From Eilatimonas milleporae (GTDB taxonomy: Bacteria; Pseudomonadota; Alphaproteobacteria; Sphingomonadales; Kordiimonadaceae), in contig NZ_REFR01000011.1 in assembly GCF_003688555.1 (NCBI RefSeq), forward strand, positions 1 through 64,000: a stretch of 64,000 bases of DNA, read 5' to 3'. The notes under the pieces were generated by a model. The model was not told where the DNA came from and ran no database searches. It saw nothing but the letters and a program-made list of their open reading frames with translations. Each line of letters starts with the position of its first letter. Within the stretch, counting starts at the first letter, position 1. Below, one piece after another: positions 34,110-42,744 of the stretch. The position numbers were made by a program, and so were the translations under genes.

Positions 34110-35141
34110 ATGGCACGGAAAACCGCCCTTGTCGTCTGTCCCGGACGCGGTGTCTACAATGCCGGGGAACTGGGCTATCTGGCCCGGTATCACGGGGACA
34201 GATCGCATATCATCGCCGGTTTTGACGAACAGCGCCGGGCCCTCGATCAGGACCCGGTCGCCGCGCTGGATGCCGCGCAGCGTTTCTCGGTGGCCAAATT
34301 TACGCGCGGGGACAATGCCTCCGCCCTCATTTATGCCTGTTCCTACGCCGATTTTCTCAGCATCGACCGGCAGGCGGTCGACATTGTTGCTGTCACCGGC
34401 AATTCCATGGGGTGGTACACCGCGCTGGCATGCGCCGGGGCGCTCAGCGCCGGCAACGGTTTCCGGGTCGTCAACACCATGGGCACCCTGATGCAGGACG
34501 CGCTCATCGGCGGACAGATGATTTATCCCTTTGTCGATGGTGACTGGCGCGCCGTTCCGGGCCAGTGTCAGGCGCTGATGGATTTGGTGCGGGACATTCC
34601 CGATCTGTATGTGTCCATCCATCTTGGCGGTATGATCGTTTTCGCCGGGTCCGAGGCGGCGCTGGCAGAGGCCGAGGCCCGTCTGGACCCTGTCGATGGC
34701 CGGTTCCCCATGCGGCTTGGCAATCACGCGGCATTTCACACGCCCCTGCAGGCGCCTGTGTCCGCCAAGGGCAGGGCGGTGCTTGGCGTGGACCTGTTTC
34801 AGCAGCCTGACCTGCCGTTGGTCGACGGGCGCGGCCACGTCTGGCTGCCGAAGGCCACGGCGCTCAATGCCCTGTGGGACTATACGTTCCGGCATCAGGT
34901 GCTGAAGCCCTATGATTTCACGCAGGCCATCGTCAGCGGTATGCGGGAGTTCGCGCCTGATATTCTGATCGTTCTGGGACCGGGCACAACCCTTGGCGGG
35001 GCGACGGCACAGGCCCTGATCGGGGCCGGTTGGCAGGGGTTGGAGTCCAAGGCTGATTTTCAAACCGTGCAGGACCGCGCGCCCATCCTGTTTGCGATGG
35101 GCATGGACGACCAGCGTGCGTCTGTCGTCACCACCGTATGA
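34110..35141 (+). CDS. FabD-like acyltransferase lacking the malonyl-binding arginine
   Basis: 343 aa of the ACP S-acyltransferase fold. The nucleophile elbow is GNSMGWY (Ser99; FabD has GHSLGEY) and the catalytic His is in AAFHTPL near 209. In FabD the carboxylate of malonyl-CoA is held by Arg in RGKMMQ; here the aligned segment is MGTLMQ, so the Arg is Met. This points to a non-carboxylated acyl substrate. ATG 34110 has GGAGGT upstream; GTG 34104 overlaps the E1 stop. The two genes are tightly linked (2-bp gap), suggesting the acyl group made by E1 is what this enzyme moves. Confidence 0.78.
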   Translation: MARKTALVVCPGRGVYNAGELGYLARYHGDRSHIIAGFDEQRRALDQDPVAALDAAQRFSVAKFTRGDNASALIYACSYADFLSIDRQAVDIVAVTGNSMGWYTALACAGALSAGNGFRVVNTMGTLMQDALIGGQMIYPFVDGDWRAVPGQCQALMDLVRDIPDLYVSIHLGGMIVFAGSEAALAEAEARLDPVDGRFPMRLGNHAAFHTPLQAPVSAKGRAVLGVDLFQQPDLPLVDGRGHVWLPKATALNALWDYTFRHQVLKPYDFTQAIVSGMREFAPDILIVLGPGTTLGGATAQALIGAGWQGLESKADFQTVQDRAPILFAMGMDDQRASVVTTV

Positions 35142-35142
35142 C

Positions 35143-35171
35143 GGAAGCCCGCGGTCCTGAACCGGGCCTTC
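35143..35171 (+). terminator. hairpin after the E1/acyltransferase pair
   Basis: GGAAGCCCGCGG pairs imperfectly with CCGGGCCTTCC just after the stop codon. There is no strong T run. Confidence 0.45.
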
Positions 35172-35322
35172 CCTAAGACATGCGTGGTGGCGATAAAAAC
35201 AACCGATAATTGCTTTTATGGACTCCGTGTGAAATACTTGACCCATAAAATCGGGTGCCTTGTGCGATACTCTCCTCCCATCCGCCTTACAGGCTTGCAG
35301 CGATGCGTGAAGGAGCCGCGCC

Positions 35323-35502
35323 ATGAGCAACGGCAAAACCACCCCGGACAAAAAGGCAAAGGTGAAAACCAAAAAATCCGCCAGGTCCCACGAGGATATT
35401 CTCGACTATTGGACGAAGGGGCGCATGGAAACGGCCAAACCGCGTCCCCTGGACATCGAAGGGGCAGCACCGGTCAAAAAGGATTTGAACGACGATGGCT
35501 GA
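35323..35502 (+). CDS. 59-aa basic protein coupled to a protease gene
   Basis: ATG 35323 follows AGGAG at good spacing. The product begins MSNGKTTPDKKAKVKTKKSA, very rich in Lys, then DILDYWTKGRMETAKPRPLD and an acidic end. The frame stops at 35502, overlapping the protease ATG (35495) by 8 bp, so translation is coupled. It is soluble, with no signal peptide. I recognise no family. Its position suggests a partner, chaperone or substrate of the protease. Confidence 0.6.
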   Translation: MSNGKTTPDKKAKVKTKKSARSHEDILDYWTKGRMETAKPRPLDIEGAAPVKKDLNDDG

Positions 35503-36421
35503 TCCGCTCAATCGGGTTGTTTCAAGCGATGACCTGCAATCCCTGACGGCGCGCGGCATGTCCGATGTGGAAACCTTCTGGACCGACGCGGAAATGGCCA
35601 GGGCCGAGCCGGTCGAAATGCGGTTTCCCGAACCTTCGATCCAACCTCTGAAAAAGGCACTGTGGCAACAGCCCGGTCCGCTGACCATGATGGAAAGCCA
35701 GGCCCCGGATGACGGCGTTCTGGACAATTTTCTGGAAAGCCTGCCGCTTGGCGATGGGTTTTCAACCTCCCCCGTGCAAGACCGGACCGTCCTGCCCTAT
35801 AAGACCGTCGGCAAGATGTTCATGCAGTTTGACGGCGCCAATTTTGTCGGCACCGGCTGGGTCATCTCTGAGCGCGCCGTTTTTACCGCCGGTCACTGCG
35901 TATATGACAAAAATTCACAAGGGGGCTGGGCGGACCGCATTCTCTTTGTCCCGCAATACCATAATGGACAGGCGCCTGTCGGCCGCTGGACCGCCGAGCG
36001 TATCTGGACGCTGGACGGGTGGAGCAGCCAACACGATTACAAATACGATCTCGCCGTTTTTCTGGTCGACCGTCCGATCCGCCCCCGCACCGGCGCCCTC
36101 GGCTGGATCGCGAACGCGCCGCCCAATCAGGGTCCCTATACCGCCATTGGCTACCCCGCCGCACCGGTGCCCGGGTATAATTTCAACGGTGCCGAGATGT
36201 GGCAGTCACGCGGCAAATATATCGACGGCAACAATCCGGTCCAGATGCACAACAATATGACCGGCGGCTGCTCGGGCGGGCCCTGGGTCATTCAAAGAAG
36301 CAATGCTGTTTATGCCAACGGCATAAACAGCTTCCGCTATACCAGCAGTCCCGACACCATGTATTCACCCTATTTCGGTGAAGGGTTTCTCAGCCTGTAT
36401 GACAAGGTCAAGGACGCTTAG
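35495..36421 (+). CDS. trypsin-like serine protease (S1, V8/Glu-endopeptidase-like)
   Basis: 308 aa. The catalytic triad is visible: His in VFTAGHCVYD (~133), Asp in YKYDLAVF (~185) and Ser in GGCSGGPW (~260). The order and the GCSGGPW form resemble V8-like extracellular proteases. The first ~90 residues look like a propeptide or adaptor segment (ADPLNRVVSSDDLQSLTARG). There is no Sec signal, so either secretion is by another route or it acts inside the cell. It is translationally coupled to the 59-aa gene upstream. A palindromic terminator follows 130 bp later. Confidence 0.85.
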   Translation: MADPLNRVVSSDDLQSLTARGMSDVETFWTDAEMARAEPVEMRFPEPSIQPLKKALWQQPGPLTMMESQAPDDGVLDNFLESLPLGDGFSTSPVQDRTVLPYKTVGKMFMQFDGANFVGTGWVISERAVFTAGHCVYDKNSQGGWADRILFVPQYHNGQAPVGRWTAERIWTLDGWSSQHDYKYDLAVFLVDRPIRPRTGALGWIANAPPNQGPYTAIGYPAAPVPGYNFNGAEMWQSRGKYIDGNNPVQMHNNMTGGCSGGPWVIQRSNAVYANGINSFRYTSSPDTMYSPYFGEGFLSLYDKVKDA

Positions 36422-36546
36422 GACGCATCGTCTGTTGTGTCGTCCATGCGCACCCGTTCGGCGATGCCGCCGCACCGGTAAACCCCTACTCTATAATGGA
36501 ATTTAGGCTCGCCACAGGGTTCCAGCGGACAGCCCGCGTATGGACA

Positions 36547-36582
36547 CCGCCTGACTGATTAGTCAGTCAGGCGGCCTTTCTT
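36547..36582 (+). terminator. palindrome copy 6, also terminator-like
   Basis: An extended inverted repeat with 12-bp arms, CCGCCTGACTGA / TCAGTCAGGCGG, with TGACTGATTAGTCAGTCA as its core (36552-36569). It is followed by CCTTTCTT. It lies between the converging protease and FecR genes, so here termination is a better explanation than operator function, though the core matches the dispersed palindrome. Confidence 0.6.
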
Positions 36583-36613
36583 AAGGGCACTATATCTGCC
36601 CGCAAACCTGCCG

Positions 36614-37774
36614 TCACTCTGCCCCGGCTTGCCGGATGGTCAGCGTGTCGCCTGTCCGCTCCGTCGTCACGGTTCCGGTCAGTTCCAGAAAGGCGATGAA
36701 GGATGCCGGATCGTCGGAATTGAACACGCCGGAATATCGTTTTTTGCCCAGCGCGTCGCCGACGATCACCAGTTTAACGCGGTTATAACGATTGAATTCC
36801 GCGGCGATGGTGGTCAGGTCGTCCCCTTCGAACACCAGTTGACGGGCCCGCCAGGCGGCGATGGTATCCGGATTGGCCGTGCTGATGACGGGGCTTGTGT
36901 CCTGCGCGGTGAAGTGGGCGGTTTCCCCCACTGACAGCAGAATGCGTGTGTCCGTGCCCGCATCCTGTCCGGGGCTGGCGACATCCGGTGCCGCCGCGTT
37001 GCCCACAGCCACCGTGCCTTCGCTGACCGCGATGGTGGCCTCCCCGTCGATGAAACGCACATTGAAGGCCGTCCCGACAGCCTCGATCACCGTTTCACCG
37101 GCAATAACCCGGAACGGACGGTCCGGGTCCGGTGCCACGTTGAAAAATGCCTCCCCGCCGATCAGGGTGACCAGACGCGCATCCTTCTGAAGATCCGCGA
37201 CCACCTGCGAGCGGGTGTTGACATGCACGGTGGACCCGTCCGTCAGAACGAGCCGGCGCTGCTCGCCCAGGTCGGTTTCCGCTTTGACGGTGGGTGCCCT
37301 GTCCGTCGCCCAATCTGACCCATTGTGCAACATGGTCAGGGACGCTCCGGTGAACAGGGCCAGGATCATGGCGGCCGCCATGGCCGATACCCTGTACCAC
37401 AGGGGTCGCCCATGTCTGACGGTCCCCATATCGTTTCCGAGGGCGTCTTCAGGGCCCTGTCCGGGCCGTGTCCCCGCCAATCGGCCAGCATCTTCACCGG
37501 TATCCCGGTCCAGTCCCGTCAGCGTCACCACATTGCCTGCCCTGTCTTCCGCCCTGTCTTCCGCAATGTCTGGACAGGCGGTGCCGGTTCCCTGTTCAAC
37601 ACCCGCCAGGATGGACGACGCGATCAGCAGTTCCTCCACATGAACCGGTGACCTCTTCAGCCACTCAGCCAGCTTGCGGCGGTCCGCCGCGTTCAGGGCA
37701 TTGTCATGGATGCGCAGCGCCCATTCGGCGGCCTCCTCGGCGATCTGTGTGTTGACGGCGGATTTGTTTTTCAT
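36614..37774 (-). CDS. FecR-family anti-sigma regulator (phytate locus)
   Basis: 386 aa. N-terminal DUF4880 (AEEAAEWALRIHDNAL, then RRKLAEWLKRSPVHVEELL), a membrane helix near residues 125-150 (VSAMAAAMILALFTGASL), a FecR domain (LVLTDGSTVHVNTRSQVVAD) and a C-terminal STN-like module (LVFEGDDLTTIAAEFNRYNR). The linker holds a small duplication (AEDRAEDRA). It lies 1 bp after the sigma gene stop, the same order as the first FecI/FecR set. The receptor at 38613 with its STN domain is the expected partner, transcribed divergently. Confidence 0.87.
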   Translation of the reverse strand: MKNKSAVNTQIAEEAAEWALRIHDNALNAADRRKLAEWLKRSPVHVEELLIASSILAGVEQGTGTACPDIAEDRAEDRAGNVVTLTGLDRDTGEDAGRLAGTRPGQGPEDALGNDMGTVRHGRPLWYRVSAMAAAMILALFTGASLTMLHNGSDWATDRAPTVKAETDLGEQRRLVLTDGSTVHVNTRSQVVADLQKDARLVTLIGGEAFFNVAPDPDRPFRVIAGETVIEAVGTAFNVRFIDGEATIAVSEGTVAVGNAAAPDVASPGQDAGTDTRILLSVGETAHFTAQDTSPVISTANPDTIAAWRARQLVFEGDDLTTIAAEFNRYNRVKLVIVGDALGKKRYSGVFNSDDPASFIAFLELTGTVTTERTGDTLTIRQAGAE

Positions 37775-37775
37775 C

Positions 37776-38306
37776 TTATGTCTCCGGCCATTCTGAACGG
37801 CATTTGGCCAGCGCTTTCTTCAGGCAGCGGTGCACCCTGTGGGTCGAGATTTTCAGACGCTCCGCGATCTCCCGGTGTGAATATCCGTCCCGCTTCCGCA
37901 TCAGCAGAACCGTCCTGTACAGGGGCGGCAGGGTGTCCAGAATACTGTCCAGCCGGCGCACCGACGACCGAACCTCGATCTGTTGTTCAAACTGGGCCTC
38001 GTCACTGATGCCGCCGGTATCTTCCAGCCCGTCGAAATCCACCGTGTCGCCCGATTTGGCGCGTTTCAGCAGAAACTCATTGGCCAGGTTCGCGGAAATC
38101 CGGAAAAGATAGGCTTCGGGCTTTTCTATGATCTCCAGATCGGGAACCCGTAACAGCCGCAGATAGGCCTCCTGCGCCAGGTCGTGCGCTTCCGCCTCGC
38201 TGCCCAGACGCGAGGACAGATAGCGCAGCAGAAAGGGCGAATACTGCCGGAACACGCTGGCGATATCCGTCGGTTTCGACATGCTGTCCGTCTGCTGGTC
38301 CTGCAT
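37776..38306 (-). CDS. ECF sigma factor, FecI type (phytate locus)
   Basis: About 176 aa. Region 2 is seen at FRQYSPFLLRYLSSRL and AHDLAQEAYLRLL, and region 4 at LPPLYRTVLLMRKRDGYSHR then EIAERLKISTHRVHRCLKKA. The start is uncertain: ATG 38306 is used; 38282 or 38360 are possible. It is expected to read the receptor promoter ~190 bp away on the other strand. Confidence 0.85.
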   Translation of the reverse strand: MQDQQTDSMSKPTDIASVFRQYSPFLLRYLSSRLGSEAEAHDLAQEAYLRLLRVPDLEIIEKPEAYLFRISANLANEFLLKRAKSGDTVDFDGLEDTGGISDEAQFEQQIEVRSSVRRLDSILDTLPPLYRTVLLMRKRDGYSHREIAERLKISTHRVHRCLKKALAKCRSEWPET

Positions 38307-38470
38307 CCCTGTGCCGCCTCTGAATGCCTGTGCCGGCCATGTAGCTCCATGATCTCTCATGTAAAGAGCGGTCCGGCGCCCTGTTTTGGGCGCGTCCTTC
38401 AGTAAAAAAGCTGAAACCGTGCAGCCTGTCTTCCCGCCTCGCCGCTTCCGACTGTGAATTTTTTATGATG

Positions 38471-38506
38471 GGTCACCCAATTTTGCCGCCGCAGCCACTC
38501 TTAAGG
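38471..38506 (+). promoter_or_regulatory. possible ECF promoter of the phytate-locus TBDT
   Basis: GGTCACCCAATTTT and, about 17 bp on, CACTCTTAAGG form a FecI-style -35/-10 layout about 105 bp before the receptor start. By-eye assignment. Confidence 0.4.
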
Positions 38507-38612
38507 GCGTGAGACACGCCGGCCGTTTGCCAGATAGCAAAGCCAGGCAGCAAAGCCGGATAGCAGAGCCAGAAATCAGAGACAGTCATCCATGATCCAG
38601 GGAAGAAACAGC

Positions 38613-41414
38613 ATGCAACAGCCCTCTTGCCGGTTAAAACCGTTGGCTTATGGCGCGGCGCTCGGATGCGCGGCCATGATGACGGCCCTGCCGGCGGCAA
38701 GCGTCCAGGCACAGCCGGTGCGCCAGAAGGACATCGACCGGGACATCGACATCGCCGCCAAGCCCCTTGACGCGGCGCTCAACGATCTGGCCCAGCAGGT
38801 CGGCACCCAGATCGTTATTGACAGCGACGACGCCAGGGGGCACCGCTCGCGCCCTCTGAAAGGGGTCTATACGGTCGGGGAGGCACTCGACATGCTGCTG
38901 ACGCCCGCCGGCCTGTCTTACCGCTATCTCAACGACCGCACCATTGCCGTTGTCCCGAACAGCCAGGTGCCCGAGGCCGGCGGTAAATCCCCTGCCCGCC
39001 GCAAACCGGCCCCCGAGGCACTGGAAACGGACAGCGATATCCCCGACAGATCCTTCCGGCGCGAGCGTTTCTCCACCATTGCCGCCGCCGACAGGTTGCC
39101 GGAAGAAATCATCGTCTCGGCTTCTGTACCGACCCGCAACCGCACGCGGTCCATCGCGCCCGAACTTGTCTATGACAACACCTTCTTCCAGCGGTTCGAG
39201 CCGCTATCGGTCGGCGATGCGCTGAAACGCGTACCGGGCATATCCTTCTCGACCGATGTCGGTGAGTTCGACGATCCGGGCTTTCGCGGGTTGGCGAACG
39301 GCTTTACGCAAATTCTGATCAACGGTAAGCCGGTCACCAGCGCAGGCGGCCCCGATGGTACGTCGCGCTCGGTCTTCGTCGACCGTATTCCCGCCGAACT
39401 GATCGAGCGGATCGAAGTCATCCGCAGCCCCAGCGCCAATATCGACAGCCAGGGCATTGCCGGGACCATCAATATCGTCCTGAAGGAAGGCGCCTCGCTG
39501 CCCGAAGGCGGCTACGTGCGCGGCACCGGTATCCTCTATACGCCTAGTGTTTCCGGAAACGACAGCCGGTTCCGGGGCGGCGGTGCCGTCGGCTATGCCG
39601 GCAAGGCACTGGATGATCGGCTGATCTATTCCCTCAACGCCAATGTCCAGCAGCGCTTCAACAACAAATTCACCGTTCAGGAGGTCTTCGATCCGGACAA
39701 TTTCGCCAATGTCGATGCTGCGATCGACGCGCTCGGCATCCGCGACGGGACATCCATTATCAGCGACGGCGAGGAACGCACCATCCAGAACGATGTGCGC
39801 GACAACACCGATATCGCCTTGAGCGGCGATATGACCTACCGCTCCGAAGCCGGCCACGTTTTCGAAGTGTCCGCCTTTTTCATCAACACGGACCGCGAGG
39901 AACGCGAAGACGAACTGGTGTTCGAGGACGCGCCCGACAATCTTGTCGCCGTCACAGCTCAGGAGGCCGATTTCGATCAGGAAAACTACGGCCTGTCGGC
40001 AGCGGCGTCTTTCGAGCTCTCCGCCACCACGCGGCTGAATGTCCGCGCGGCCCTCAACCGGTTCGACAACCGGATCGAGGAAACCGATTTTGAACTGGAC
40101 GCCGAGGATATCGACGGCCCCCTGCCGACCGAGACCGCCTTTCGCGACAGTTTCACTGTCGCACCCTTTAATCCCGACCCGGATGAGCTGGAGATTTTCG
40201 ACATCGATGACCAGGAATGGCAATTGTCCGCCGGTATCGAAAGTGAACTGTCCGGCTTGGCCAAGGCGTTCGGTGTCGATGCCGTGACGCTGGAAACCGG
40301 TGTTCAGGTCAGATTGCGGGATCGTGACAGCGCCCTGCAGGTGTTCGGCTTTGATGATGGTGTGCCCGACATCGACAATCCGGAACCCAGCGATCTGGGC
40401 GGTGTCTTTTCCCTCCAGGAAAATCGCTATGACGGTTATGTTCTGGTCGACTGGCAGGTCTCCGACCGGATGTCGCTGGAAACCGGCGCCCGTTTTGAAT
40501 ACACCGAAACCGATCAGGACGGGTTTGCCGACGGTGCAGCCGTCTCGGCCACATCCGATGATTTTGATTTCAATCCCTCGGCGCATCTGCGCTACAGGCT
40601 GGCCAATGCCGTCACCCTTCGCGCGTCTTATGCCCGCACCGTCAGGCGCCCCGACTTTAACGAACGCATCCCTTTTCTGCTGGATGACCAGCCCGACGAT
40701 CTCGACACCATCACCGGCAATCCGGATCTGGAATTTGAAACGTCCAACGGCTTCGATCTGGGGTTTGAATTTGATTTGCCGGGGGGTGGTGTGTTCGGTG
40801 TGAACGGGTTCTACCGCGATATTTCCAACCTGATCCAATTGATCAATCTGGGGGCCAACGGCGAAATCGAGGATGACGACGGCGACCTGATCGTCGGCGA
40901 TGCCTTCACATTTGAAAATGTCGGCGACGCCGAAGTCTACGGCATCGAATTTGATGTCTCGACACCGCTCACCTTTCTCAACCTGCCGGACACCGGTCTG
41001 TTCGGTAACTTTACCCTTCTGCGGTCTAGCGCTGACAATGCCTTTGCCGGGACTGACGGTGTCCGTCTCAACGATCAGCCGCGATATGTCTATAATGTCG
41101 GTATGACCCACAGCTTCCGGCCGCAGGGTGTCACCCTTGGCTTTTCCTATCAGAAACAGGGCCGCTCCCGTGCGACCTTCTTTGATGAATTTGAAGAAAC
41201 CCGCTTTTCCGCCAATCTGGAAGCCTTTGTCGAAAAACGCCTTGGGGACAGCATGGTCGTCCGCCTGTCGGGCAACAATCTCCTCGACGCCAACACCATC
41301 CAGGCCGAACAGGGGTTCGACGGGCCGATCACCGGCGGCGATCTCGACAATTTTGAGATTGAGCGCGAAACCGCGCAGCCCCGTGTTCAGTTGACCTTTC
41401 GCGCGGTCTTCTAG
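38613..41414 (+). CDS. TonB-dependent receptor with STN domain, linked to phytase
   Basis: About 933 aa. Signal peptide to about residue 33 (ending PAASVQA), then an STN domain (DIAAKPLDAALNDLAQQVGT to DRTIAVV), a TonB-box-like PEEIIVSAS, plug (KRVPGISFSTDVGEFDDPGF, then RIEVIRSPSANIDSQGIAG) and a barrel ending LTFRAVF. ATG 38613 has GGGAAGAAA; ATG 38592 would add seven residues. A beta-propeller phytase gene follows after 30 bp, so the likely ligand is phytate, a metal-phytate complex or its lower inositol phosphates (inference from context). The barrel is unusually rich in Asp/Glu in its loops. Confidence 0.92.
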   Translation: MQQPSCRLKPLAYGAALGCAAMMTALPAASVQAQPVRQKDIDRDIDIAAKPLDAALNDLAQQVGTQIVIDSDDARGHRSRPLKGVYTVGEALDMLLTPAGLSYRYLNDRTIAVVPNSQVPEAGGKSPARRKPAPEALETDSDIPDRSFRRERFSTIAAADRLPEEIIVSASVPTRNRTRSIAPELVYDNTFFQRFEPLSVGDALKRVPGISFSTDVGEFDDPGFRGLANGFTQILINGKPVTSAGGPDGTSRSVFVDRIPAELIERIEVIRSPSANIDSQGIAGTINIVLKEGASLPEGGYVRGTGILYTPSVSGNDSRFRGGGAVGYAGKALDDRLIYSLNANVQQRFNNKFTVQEVFDPDNFANVDAAIDALGIRDGTSIISDGEERTIQNDVRDNTDIALSGDMTYRSEAGHVFEVSAFFINTDREEREDELVFEDAPDNLVAVTAQEADFDQENYGLSAAASFELSATTRLNVRAALNRFDNRIEETDFELDAEDIDGPLPTETAFRDSFTVAPFNPDPDELEIFDIDDQEWQLSAGIESELSGLAKAFGVDAVTLETGVQVRLRDRDSALQVFGFDDGVPDIDNPEPSDLGGVFSLQENRYDGYVLVDWQVSDRMSLETGARFEYTETDQDGFADGAAVSATSDDFDFNPSAHLRYRLANAVTLRASYARTVRRPDFNERIPFLLDDQPDDLDTITGNPDLEFETSNGFDLGFEFDLPGGGVFGVNGFYRDISNLIQLINLGANGEIEDDDGDLIVGDAFTFENVGDAEVYGIEFDVSTPLTFLNLPDTGLFGNFTLLRSSADNAFAGTDGVRLNDQPRYVYNVGMTHSFRPQGVTLGFSYQKQGRSRATFFDEFEETRFSANLEAFVEKRLGDSMVVRLSGNNLLDANTIQAEQGFDGPITGGDLDNFEIERETAQPRVQLTFRAVF

Positions 41415-41444
41415 AAACCGGATACCGGAATAGGGAAAACATCC

Positions 41445-42497
41445 ATGATGATTGCTACTATAACCCTGCTCGTCCTTTTGGCACCGGTGATCGATGTCCT
41501 GCCCATCCGTGAGACTGTGCCTGTGCAAAGCGCCGACGACGCCGCTGATGACCCCGCTCTCTGGTACAATACCGCCGCGCCGGAAAACAGCCTGATCCTC
41601 GGCACTGACAAAAAGGCGGGTTTGGCCGTCTACACACTCGACGGTCGCCAGCATGACTTCCTTGCCGTTGGCCGCGTGAACAATGTGGACGTCCTGCAGG
41701 GGGTGACATTGGCGGATTGGTCGGGCGATCTGGCCGCCGCGTCCAACCGCACCGACGATTCCATCACATTGTTTTCCGTGTCTTTTGCGGCCACGCGGCG
41801 TATCGGTACTTTCTCGGTTGCGCCGGAACCCTATGGTTTCTGCATGGGGCGGGACGGGGATGCAGTCGTTCTTTTCGTCGCGCACAAACAGGGCTATGTC
41901 CAGCCCTACAGGCTTCTATCACTTTCCGAGCCGCCGGTCGCCTTGCCACCCCTGTATCTGCGCAGCCAGATCGAGGGCTGCGTTTATGACCGTTTTCACA
42001 AAACCCTCCACGTGGGCGAGGAGGAAAAGGGTATCTGGGCCGTACCTTTTGCCGGCGGGGTATTTGACCGCGCCGGCATGACGCTGGTGGATATGGTGGG
42101 CGGTGCCACCGGCCTTGCGGCCGATGTCGAAGGCGTCACCCTGTATGAAAAACCGGACGGGCAGGGGTATCTGGTCGCCTCCTCGCAAGGGGACGATACC
42201 TATCATCTGTATGACCGCAGCCCGCCCTATGCCTTTGCCGGTATAATTCGCATCGCCGCCAATCGCGACGCCGCTGTCGACGGTGCCCAGGAAACCGACG
42301 GAATCGCCGCCATATCCGTGTCCCTGGGCGTGGATTTTCCCTTGGGTCTTCTGATCGTACAGGACGGTTTCAATGTAGGGCAGGGCGATTTGGCCCATGA
42401 CGGCCGCACGGCGGACGATACCCCCCGGGCTGCGCAGAATTTCAAAATCGTCGACTGGCGCGCCGTCGAGGCCGGGCTTGCGGCCCCGCGGGAGTAA
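41445..42497 (+). CDS. beta-propeller phytase (3-phytase)
   Basis: 350 aa. A short signal helix (MMIATITLLVLLAPVIDVLP) precedes the six-bladed phytase fold. Diagnostic family segments are DDAADDPALWYN, NSLILGTDKKAGLAVYTLDG and VGRVNNVDVLQG, matching the Ca-binding active-site region of alkaline phytases. Later blades give EGCVYDRFHKTLHVGEEEKG and YLVASSQGDDTYHLYDR. It hydrolyses phytate to lower inositol phosphates and phosphate outside the inner membrane. With the TBDT 30 bp upstream and FecI/FecR divergent, it forms a complete phytate-sensing and use locus. Confidence 0.9.
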   Translation: MMIATITLLVLLAPVIDVLPIRETVPVQSADDAADDPALWYNTAAPENSLILGTDKKAGLAVYTLDGRQHDFLAVGRVNNVDVLQGVTLADWSGDLAAASNRTDDSITLFSVSFAATRRIGTFSVAPEPYGFCMGRDGDAVVLFVAHKQGYVQPYRLLSLSEPPVALPPLYLRSQIEGCVYDRFHKTLHVGEEEKGIWAVPFAGGVFDRAGMTLVDMVGGATGLAADVEGVTLYEKPDGQGYLVASSQGDDTYHLYDRSPPYAFAGIIRIAANRDAAVDGAQETDGIAAISVSLGVDFPLGLLIVQDGFNVGQGDLAHDGRTADDTPRAAQNFKIVDWRAVEAGLAAPRE

Positions 42498-42565
42498 AAC
42501 AGGATAAGATCGAAGGCCGGGTATAAGGCGAATAATGGCTATTTTACTCCTGCGCGGGCACAGCT

Positions 42566-42583
42566 TGACTGACCAGTCAGTCA
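42566..42583. promoter_or_regulatory. dispersed palindrome, copy 7
   Basis: Exact TGACTGACCAGTCAGTCA, about 162 bp upstream of the small ABM-like gene. An open frame running through it from 42535 is therefore unlikely to be coding at that end. Confidence 0.6.
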
Positions 42584-42744
42584 GCAGCTCTTCGCGATGG
42601 GGCGTATATACAGGCCCTGCGGTGGCACGGCCGCGTGTGTTTTTCTTCCGGTACAAAATGAACCGACGCTTGTGTCCGCTGACATGGGGGTGGCAGTTGG
42701 CACCGCTTATGGTGATGTCCTCATTCATAAAAAGGCATTTCATC

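Noticed and set aside
39204-41885. 893-aa open frame antisense to the phytate-locus TBDT
   Set aside because: Its protein shows no domain and mirrors the codon pattern of the receptor; a typical GC-rich antisense shadow.
42535-42744. N-terminal extension of the ABM-like gene
   Set aside because: It would run through palindrome copy 7, and the recognisable domain begins exactly at ATG 42745.
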